From: Takakia lepidozioides
Lineage: Eukaryota; Streptophyta; Takakiopsida; Takakiales; Takakiaceae
Length of the DNA stretch: 64,000 bases
Reading direction: 5' to 3'
NCBI GenBank assembly: GCA_030704615.1
Contig: CM060731.1
Span: 14,942,001-15,006,000, forward strand
Part shown: positions 56,601 through 64,000 of the stretch, in pieces
How positions within the stretch are numbered: the stretch's first letter is position 1
Layout: each line of letters starts with the position of its first letter
Program-made: the position numbers and the translations under genes
Notes under the pieces: generated by a model
What the model saw: only the letters and a program-made list of their open reading frames with translations
Database searches by the model: none
What the model was told of the DNA's origin: nothing

Positions 56601-59414
56601 TGCAACTTCGAGATTTGTTGAGGTGGCTATCTTCAGAGGGAGGAGGTGTCAGGGGCAGCTGTCAGTGTTGTCCCCTGTACAGCGACACGTCTCAATTCAC
56701 CTCGCCTCGTAATCGCCCGTGCAAATAAAAGGAGAATGGGAGGCATTGTCTTCCACAGAACTCAGTGAAGACGATGGGAAAGCACGCAAATGCTGGGGAG
56801 GCTGTTCAGTTTTCGATCGTTAGCGGGTGGTTCGTGGTTGAGATTGTGTGATATTTCCGGTAAGGTCTACTGGCGCCGGTGCAACAAGTCCTGGAATCAG
56901 ACTGCAGCTCCTCTGTAGCACTGCATGTCAGATTCGAGGGCTTGTTTCACAGGCTCCAGTCGACTTTGACCGGCGTCCTTCCCACATCATACTTCGAAAC
57001 GGAGTGGAGATTGAAAATTATCACCAACCGACATGGCTCGCGACTTTGACCTTCCGTGCGTGCACCAAAAAGACCTCTCGTCTTTCTGCGGGCAAGCCAT
57101 TGGTAAGAGATCAACAGAGATGAATAGCAGACGTCCCCAGAGGTAAGTTAAGATCCAAACTGCGAACTGGAAGGGAAAAACAAGAGCATTGCAAGTCCCC
57201 AGAATAATTCATTAAGTCTGGTTTGCAGCTTGCACATGTACCTGTAGCTCTAGATTGTCAAAGGTAGCGAATGGCTAGAGCTGATAAATGGGGGCATGAG
57301 GGCGGGCTTGCAGCTGAGCACTTGCAGTTTCTCGACCAGTTTGTAATTGTTTTATACAGGCCAGTACCCAGCACATGTTGACAGACATGACGTGCAGCAT
57401 ATGGCTATAGCTAATTATGTTTCTCATCTTCAGGCCATTAGTCAGACCTTGATTGAGAGTTGTTGGAAGCTCAACGGATAGTAGACGGCCAAAACCAAAA
57501 CCAGCCCAATATGTTCGAGATCCACGAAAGTATTTTACGTTTGGTCTAGATATGCAGGGGAAGAAAAGAGGTCCGTAAGAGTTGGTGTGGTGACCTCTTA
57601 CCTGATTCAGTTTGCTGTGCCTAACTGAGAGAACTCGGAATGTAACTGATCTGAACAAAGTTGGAGGACGAAAGGGTACAATTTGCCGAAGTGGATGTAA
57701 AAGATATAAGTACTTTCTAGCAAAAGATTAGTCTCCGGATTAGAAGGAACTTGCGTAACGTAATGTGAATCTTGGCTCAAGCATCCATTGGAGATAGAAG
57801 ACTGGAGTAGAAGTGATAGTAAAGCCAGCAATCAGTATCAATTACTTCTTAGAGACCACCTTCGATTATGCTGTCAGAGTGTTTTGACCCGAGTTGGAAG
57901 GATTGTAGTTCCCAGGCATGACTGTTAATGCAGGCTTCCTGGCCAGGGCATACACATCGTTTCCAGATGATTGAGTGAATAGCAGACATCTGAGAAGCTC
58001 GCAGGAAGAACCTTTAGCGGTCATGTTCTGATTGATTGAATGATCTATCAAGTGTTCCAAACACGTTCAGGTGGAATTTTGGTGCCCAATACTGGAGGAT
58101 TTGTTGAGAATCCATTACAAGGCCTGCCCGAGTCCTGCCCGCTGTTCAGAGTAATGTTGATATGCATGCTTTGCATCTGCTGTGCTGTTATAACTTACCC
58201 AGAAGAACATCTGGTCCAGTCTGATCATGTCCACACCTGTAATATTGTTTGCCGTCTGTGGGGTGAGGTTCACGTGCGGAGATGGTTCTGGAAGAATATG
58301 GACAAGGCTTGATCTCTCGCTTTCTCTGTGGAGGGGAAAGCTGTGGGCCACATGATTGCTCTGTCCAGAGAGAGATCTGCCTTTTGATATAAATCAAAGT
58401 CGTAGCGCTCGTACGCAGTGACACAAGCTCACGGAAGTACATATCCAGGCCTTCTACTTCAGGTACTCTTAGCGCCACTGGAGATGTTATGTACAGAAGT
58501 TGCAGATCTTTTAAAAACACATGTGATTGAAGCTTTCCAAGTGCATCTTAATAATAGTTATAACTGCTTAATCTTTTGACTTGTTCGAGCTTGTGGAAGC
58601 AGGTCGAGCTGGCCTATCTAGGCTTACAGAAAGGAAGGCCCTCGCAATGATGTCAGGAGTGGCCCACCTCCTTCTGCACATCGCAAAAAAGCCGCGGATG
58701 CAGCCAGGCTTGCAGTGCATCTTGAACACGTAAACACACAGTGATAGCTCTTTTTTTGCCTGTTCGGATGCTTAATGTGGTTGACACACAATATATCCCA
58801 GTCATGAATGCATCGTGAGCCTTTGAGGAATGGAAGAAGCACAAACTGATCATCCGATCGCCCAAAAACTGCATTAGGATAGAGTTGTGAATCGTAATTC
58901 AGCGAGAATTGCCAAACACAAGTAGCACAGAGTGATTAGATCGCCTTCAGGAGAAGTTTGGATTGTAGAGAGAAAACAAAGACATTAGTTCAATTCTCGA
59001 GCTTAAATAGGCTTTCTTGCTTAAGCAAAACATAAGAGGGAGGGAAGATTAGGGAGCATAACTGATGCAACTAATCGGTGACAAAATGTAAATTCCTTTA
59101 ACCACATTTTCTCCGTTGAATTGAACATGATGCATAGTTTCTAAGGTTTTTTCAGTGTTTTTCTTTTCTTTTCCAAAATCGCCATAAGAGCTACATTTAA
59201 ATTCTACCCAGCGGCCATGTGGCGAGAATAACGAGGTGGTATAGTTAGAAAAATGACTATATAACAAGTGTCACAATTTAACAAGTCCATGCAGGACTAG
59301 TTAACCAGTAATATTTAACCAGTGATGTTTTCTGGCGATCTTTTTTATTTTTCTCCCCATAATCCTTTTTTTTAATTGTTTTTTAAAGATAAATGGGAGG
59401 AAATTCTTGAAGCG
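53698..59414. other. Long stretch without a supportable gene
   Basis: Open frames up to about 130 codons are present (for example 53787-54155 and 56193-56594 on plus, 57275-57658 on minus), but none shows a recognisable domain or a consistent splice model. Part of it may be 3' flank or downstream intron/UTR of the kinase exon at 59415. Exons of an unknown gene cannot be excluded. Confidence 0.3.
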
Positions 59415-59581
59415 TTAGTACATCATGCCGCCTATCCGCGCCCTAGACTGTGCAGAGTAAGAGTAGGGGTTCTCAAGATTCACCACGTCGTGGGTCAGAG
59501 GAAGAGGGCGATCGGGGAGTTCAGGAATGGGGCAATCCCCTTCCAGCATTTTCAGCACTTCTGTCATTGTGGGTCGAAAGG
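59415..59581 (-). CDS. Receptor-like protein kinase, last exon
   Basis: This 167-bp exon encodes FRPTMTEVLKMLEGD, the final helix (subdomain XI) of plant receptor-like Ser/Thr kinases, followed by PIPELPDRPLPL and a short C-terminal tail ending in a stop at 59415-59417. The exon begins after a splice acceptor (CTTGTTGGTAG). The remaining kinase exons are not found up to element 3 at 60937; they lie farther upstream beyond the window, or have been lost. It is therefore either the end of a gene with a large transposon-filled intron or a fragment. Confidence 0.7.
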
Positions 59582-59616
59582 CTACCAACAAGTGGGAGTT
59601 CTTTTGTAAAAGTAGC

Positions 59617-59768
59617 ACCAACAGTCAGTACCTCAGATGGTAAGATACACTGAGTGCCATCCGGATGACCCTGGGGTCAAATCCTGCTATTTGACGGTTG
59701 TGGTAGAGAGAAGGGGCCTGATTTGTGAGCTGTCGCTCCCAGGTGTTTCCCTTCTCAAAAAAAAAAAC
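59617..59768 (+). mobile_element. tRNA-derived SINE with poly(A) tail and 8-bp target duplication
   Basis: An A-box-like CTCAGATGGTAAGA and a B-box-like GGGTCAAATCC are followed by a poly(A) tail at 59757-59767. The direct repeat AAAGTAGC flanks the element (59609-59616 and 59769-59776). Those features together identify a retroposed SINE of about 150 bp. It sits just upstream of the kinase exon acceptor, in what would be its last intron. Confidence 0.75.
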
Positions 59769-59776
59769 AAAGTAGC

Positions 59777-60936
59777 TGACCCATTTTCCAGGTCGAAATT
59801 CGCCACATCTAATTGTGTAATTCGTGCGTGTTATCCATTTATAAAATTATGCGATGTATAATTGTGTAATTACATAGAATTACAAAGATGTGTAATTCGC
59901 CACCTTTTGTAAAGGGGTTTCAAAAAAGATGGTAGAAAGGCGATAGTTATTAAATGGAGGATGTAACATACCAGGGCCACAAAGGACGCAGGAACGCAGC
60001 TGGACGGCCGCAAGCATAGTACCGTACGTTGTTGTGTTCCCTATGGTTGGTCGAGATCGTGGCCCATCCAACGTCCCACATTTTTTCACCCTTTCATCTT
60101 CTATCTTGTATAGTTATCCTGCAATGCATCCCGGCAGGTTATCCACTTGAGTTTCGGAGGCCTTAGAGAGGCACCGTACACCAGGTTCGAAACACAAAAT
60201 CAGTTCGAAACACAAAATCATACCTGCCGTCGTCGCTATTGTCGACCTCCTCCCTTCCCTATCGCACGTCACAGTGGGTGGGTTTCGAAAAATCATTATA
60301 TGTGTTGTGTACATAAATTACTAAGGTGGAAATGGTTCACCTTGGACATGTGTCACGATCTTATATGGTGCGCCTGATTTTGAGACGTCAAGAGGCTCTG
60401 GCGGCACTCTTGGGGGACGCACTGACACTGCTGCGCCCCCGGCGATGTGGGAGCTCCGTTCGGACGCTTGCGTCACTGTGGCCCTGGCATCAGGCACCAA
60501 ATTGTGTGAGCAGAATATATGTGTCAAGTGGTAGTTTCTAGGGGTGACATGTGTTGGGCAACCTTCTACAAAGGTTGAGCCGCCATCTTGCGATGGTATA
60601 TAAATGAGAGACTACTCCCTCAGCCCCTTCCTCTTTTGACTTGTTTTCTAAGTTAGTACCTACTTTTGTGAGCTATGCACATGCAGGCCCACACAAAATG
60701 ACGTAAACATGAACCATGGCTATATTAATTAATAGAAGAGCTGAGCTGAAATAAGGGTCCCAAATTTTGGGAGGGGTTACTCTTGAAGGTCGAAAACAAA
60801 AGAGCAGCCAATGGGGACGTCACGTAACAACATTTCTAAGACACTATAGACTAACCAAAACATCTACGCTACATCTACGTAGAAGCAATCTAAATATATA
60901 TATATATATATACATATGAAGATTTCCTTAAAGGGT
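59777..60936. other. Unrecognised DNA before element 3
   Basis: No gene is seen. A TA microsatellite (about 60895-60912) lies immediately before element 3. Confidence 0.35.
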
Positions 60937-61785
60937 GTCGTGCACCTAAGCATCGTGCCACAACATACATCGCTGTCCACCACACAATCTAAGCACACAA
61001 TCCTAGAAAGCTATACCACAATAGATAAGAGATGAGAAATGAGAGAAGTAGAAGACAATGAAAGCTCTCAAAACATGAAGCAATCACATGAAGAACAAGC
61101 CCTAGTCCTTCCAAGTAAAATCCACTCTATCACAAACTAAGTCAAGCCAATGGCACCTTTGCTAAAGGAATCCACCCTACAAAGCCCTCAACACACTCCC
61201 TCTCAATACCTAGAGCTATGGAGGTGAGAAAAACTCATGGAGGCTCAACTACAAGAAGATGAGCCTCCTCACCACTCACAAGGGGAAAACCTATCTCCAT
61301 GTCTCAAGTGAGGCTCGACACCTCACTTGGCATGTGAGACCAAATGAAGTCCCAACACACGAAATATAGATATAAATATCTAAAATGTCCTAGTTAACTA
61401 TAAGTAGGTAATTCTAGATAACCATGACTAAAACCATGACAGCTGTCGTGCACCTAAGCATCGTGCCACAACATACATCGCTGTCCACCACACAATCTAA
61501 GCACACAATCCTAGAAAGCTATACCACAATCGCCCCCCTAGCTGGTGGTTAGGTCCATCTAACTCCAGATAGCTACAAGATGTAATAGCCACAGCCATAC
61601 TAAGTCCTCTATCACTGTCCCTATTGTACTCAAACTCTATAGACCAAGAGGCCGGGTACAAGAGCAACCCCATCGTTAGTCGCCGTCTTGCAATCTATGA
61701 ACTTGAGTCAGGATCTCGTGTGTTGGTCTCCTAGTAGCTTGGCCTTGCATTTCTTGTTAGCCTTCCATGGTTGTATCCACTCCCA

Positions 61786-63100
61786 CTATCCAATGCAATG
61801 CGGACATAACCAATCCCCATCAGGAACCATCTCAAGAGGTGGAGTCAAGCACCCATATGCCAACCTCTAGAGCATTGATCACACACCAGCATGGTGGCTG
61901 CACTTCTAGCAGACCCACACAACATGCACCTCAAACTTGCAGGTACCACTGCCAGGTTTGGGTTAACCCTTCCATCAACATTTGGAAGGTGACATGGTGC
62001 GCAATTACGCACATGGTCCTTCCAAATCATGCCATCCCGACCCTCCAAGATCAGGACTCCTGAGGGCAACACCTCTTGAACCCTCAAAATAGTACGTCCT
62101 GCAGTCACATCCAAGGTCATAGGAGCAGTCTGCTACAGATAAACATAGTCACCAGGGTTGAATCTCCAAACCCCGGGACGATAGCCCCCACCACGTATGG
62201 TAGCATACCTCAACGTATCACGATGTTGTGCAATGGCAAGGTTCTCGAAAGCCATGGGCATGACTTTCTTGAACAACTCTGCACGCTGCTCACATGCACG
62301 TGCCCACACGTCCGGATCGTCAAGGTTAAGAACTGTAGCAGCTTCTCTGCGAATGGATGTAGGCAAATCCGGCTCTCGGCCAAAGAGAAGAAAGTATGGC
62401 GAGAAGGAGGCAAGTGATGCTTGCTTGCTGAACCTGTAGCCCATGGCTAACCAGGGTAACTGAAGGTCCCAATCTCCTAGGTGTCCCTTCTGCAAGCCAT
62501 ACTTGCGCAAACCCCTCTTTACTGTCTGAACAACTCTCTCTGCCAAGCCATCGGCCTCAGGATGATCCCGAGAAGTGGTGCGGTGGTCTATCAAGGCCTT
62601 ATCACACAAAGCTTGAAACTCCCCCAAGAACTCTCTCCCTTGGTCCGTGAGTACCTCAGCTGGAGCACCGAATCGGCTAAGCACACAATCCAAGAATGCA
62701 TACGCAGCTCCCTCACTAGCCTTATCAGGCAATGGAACCAATTCAATCCACTTGGAGAAGTGTTCCACCATCACCAACACGTACTTGTTATGGCGCATGG
62801 TCAGTGGCAACGGCCCTGCGAAGTCAAGACTCTACCTGTAGCCTAATCCCATGATCGGAAAAGGGTGCAATTGTGGAGTAGGGGCGTTGAATGAAGCACG
62901 CACCCTGTCACACACCATGCACCTAGCCACAAATTGTTGCACCTTTGTGTGCATACCACGCCACCAATACTGCCCCTGCAGTAGACTATGAGTGCGTCGC
63001 ACCCCAAAATGCCCCAACTCCTCATGGGCATGCCGCACTAACCGTGCCCGCTGTGTTGGGTGAGGCACAATCCTCACTCGACCATCCTCCCACACTCGGA
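61786..63100 (-). CDS. Element 3 integrase with C-terminal PHD finger
   Basis: The zinc head is complete (RLVRHAHEELGHFGVRRTH then FVARCMVCDRVRASF). The core reads without break from about 62810 to 62133, with LTDQGREFLGEF, HPEADGLAERVVQTVKRGL and LLFGREPDLPTSIRRE, and the C-terminal GGGYRPGV domain. The PHD finger begins [18 protein letters not shown] and continues [10 protein letters not shown]; a one-base loss then shifts the frame before the last zinc pair (LCPHC) and the TAG at 61786-61788. A stop in the linker also separates core and finger frames. This is the best preserved integrase core in the window. Confidence 0.87.
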
Positions 63101-64000
63101 GCAGGTGTGTCCCCTCCCACTTGAACCTCTTGGCTCGTTGTAGGATCCGATCCCTCTCCTTGGCAGTCAGAGTGGCTGCAGTGTCTCCAGTGCGGAGGTA
63201 GTCCAACACAACTGAATCCTCATGTATATCTTTGGTGCCACTTTGCTCATTGCTGGCCTCAGGGTCCTCAGACACTTGATCTACAGTCATCCCTATTGTA
63301 GGTCCAACCTGGCCTTCCGCTGCCAAGATACACGGAAATGCAGATGCATGCCATCCGGGCACCATCTCCTCGTCTGTCTCACCATGCCACCGAGCTCCAG
63401 TATCATCCTGCTGGCTCGTGCATGGATTGCGACTCAATCCATCTGCATTGCGATTGACCAAACCCGGTCGATGCACCACCTGAAAGTCATACTCTTGAAG
63501 GATGAGTGCCCACCGTGCAAGCTTCCCCGTAAGCTTGTCTGACTCCATCAACCACTTGAGTGGTTGGTGATCCGTGAAGGGTGAAGAGATTGCCGTATAG
63601 ATAGCACCTGAAGTGTGCCACGGCCCACACTGCAGCTAAGCATTCTCCCTCATATTAGCTATACTTAGACTCTGCAGCATTGTTCGAGCGGCTAGCATAA
63701 GCCACTACGAACTCTCTTCCCTCATCATCCACCTGTGTGAGCACCGCTCCAAGCCCCAGCATGCTCCAATCTGTATGCAGCTGAAAAGGACGCCCCCTGA
63801 TAGGTCGTCTCAAGATGGGCGCCGAGGTCAACCTCGCCTTGAGCTCTTGAAAAGCTTGTTCTTGCTCTCTCCCACTGCCACTCCTGGTCCACCTTGGTCA
63901 GCTTGGTTAGAGCCTTTGCAATGGCACTAAATCCCTTAACAAACCATCTATAATAGTTTGCTAACCCCATGAAAGCTCGAACTCGACTCACATCCGTGGG
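63101..64000 (-). pseudogene. Element 3 RNase H and C-terminal RT (partial)
   Basis: The window ends inside RT at RVRAFMGLANYYRWFVKGFS. RNase H follows with a frameshift near 63575 (a small loss in the TDHQPLKWL region), then MMESDKLTGKLARWALILQE and the connector FQVVHRPGLVNRNADGLSRN leading to integrase. Sequence is closer to element 1 than to element 2. Confidence 0.87.

Larger units (their letters stand above)
60937..64000 (-). mobile_element. Ty3/Gypsy element 3, 3' part only (continues past window end)
   Basis: Same family as elements 1 and 2. Present are B2 (60937-61021), A2 (61022-61441, 420 bp), GC (61442-61443), B1 (61444-61529), polypurine tract (61530-61545), integrase-PHD and RT/RNase H. 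The terminal repeat A2 is unrelated at base level to those of elements 1 and 2, yet holds hairpins at equivalent places: the primer hairpin at 61239-61268 and a second at 61305-61329. The A2/B1 junction is again GACAGCTGTC (61438-61447). The 5' half, methyltransferase and A1 are outside the window. Confidence 0.88.

Overview
This window looks like nuclear DNA from a streptophyte, most likely a non-seed land plant; I cannot name the species from sequence alone. The host genes are plant-type: the last exon of a hexokinase, a complete four-exon xyloglucan endotransglucosylase/hydrolase (XTH), and the last exon of a receptor-like kinase. They have GT-AG introns and sit in a repeat-rich landscape. 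There are no bacterial operons, rRNAs or CRISPR arrays, and no convincing tRNA genes.

Layout. 0-0.55 kb: hexokinase 3' exon (+). 1.8-3.9 kb: a small hairpin, a hAT-like MITE with an 8-bp target duplication, and a tandem array carrying tRNA-derived SINE units. 3.9-6.8 kb: an internally deleted Copia element (-) inserted in that array. 7.2-9.6 kb: XTH gene (-). 9.8-19.3 kb: mostly unrecognised sequence with two possible orphan exons. 19.3-29.4, 30.7-42.0 and 60.9-64.0+ kb: three members (1, 2 and 3, the last cut by the window end) of one unusual Ty3/Gypsy family, all on the minus strand. 29.4-30.7 kb: pogo-like transposase debris and a SINE. 45.4-46.0 kb: a piggyBac-like MITE. 47.1-52.1 kb: a second, different, deleted Gypsy element (-) inside a SINE. 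52.6-53.7 kb: a TIR element with pogo-like transposase remains. 59.4-59.8 kb: kinase exon with a SINE beside it.

The unusual system is the three-member Gypsy family. Its polyprotein order is Gag (two zinc knuckles) - aspartic protease - C5-cytosine DNA methyltransferase - reverse transcriptase/RNase H - integrase - C-terminal PHD finger. The methyltransferase lies between protease and RT in both copies where that region is visible, and the catalytic motifs are readable. The terminal repeats are not ordinary LTRs. In element orientation the layout is A1 - coding - PPT - B1 - GC - A2 - B2, bounded by a 4-5 bp target duplication in the two complete copies. The A2/B2 joint equals the PBS-side end of A joined to the PPT-side start of B, and B1/A2 meet in the palindrome GACAGCTGTC. 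This is what integration of an end-joined circular cDNA, cut at that palindrome, would leave. The putative primer-binding site does not look like a tRNA complement; it is complementary to a loop-and-stem segment inside A and varies along with it between elements 1 and 2. This suggests self-priming.

Many element ORFs are broken by 1-2 base indels, even though the two A repeats of element 2 read identical. Base-level errors in the assembly are therefore a real possibility. All functional statements rest on motif recognition by eye; no search or alignment was run.
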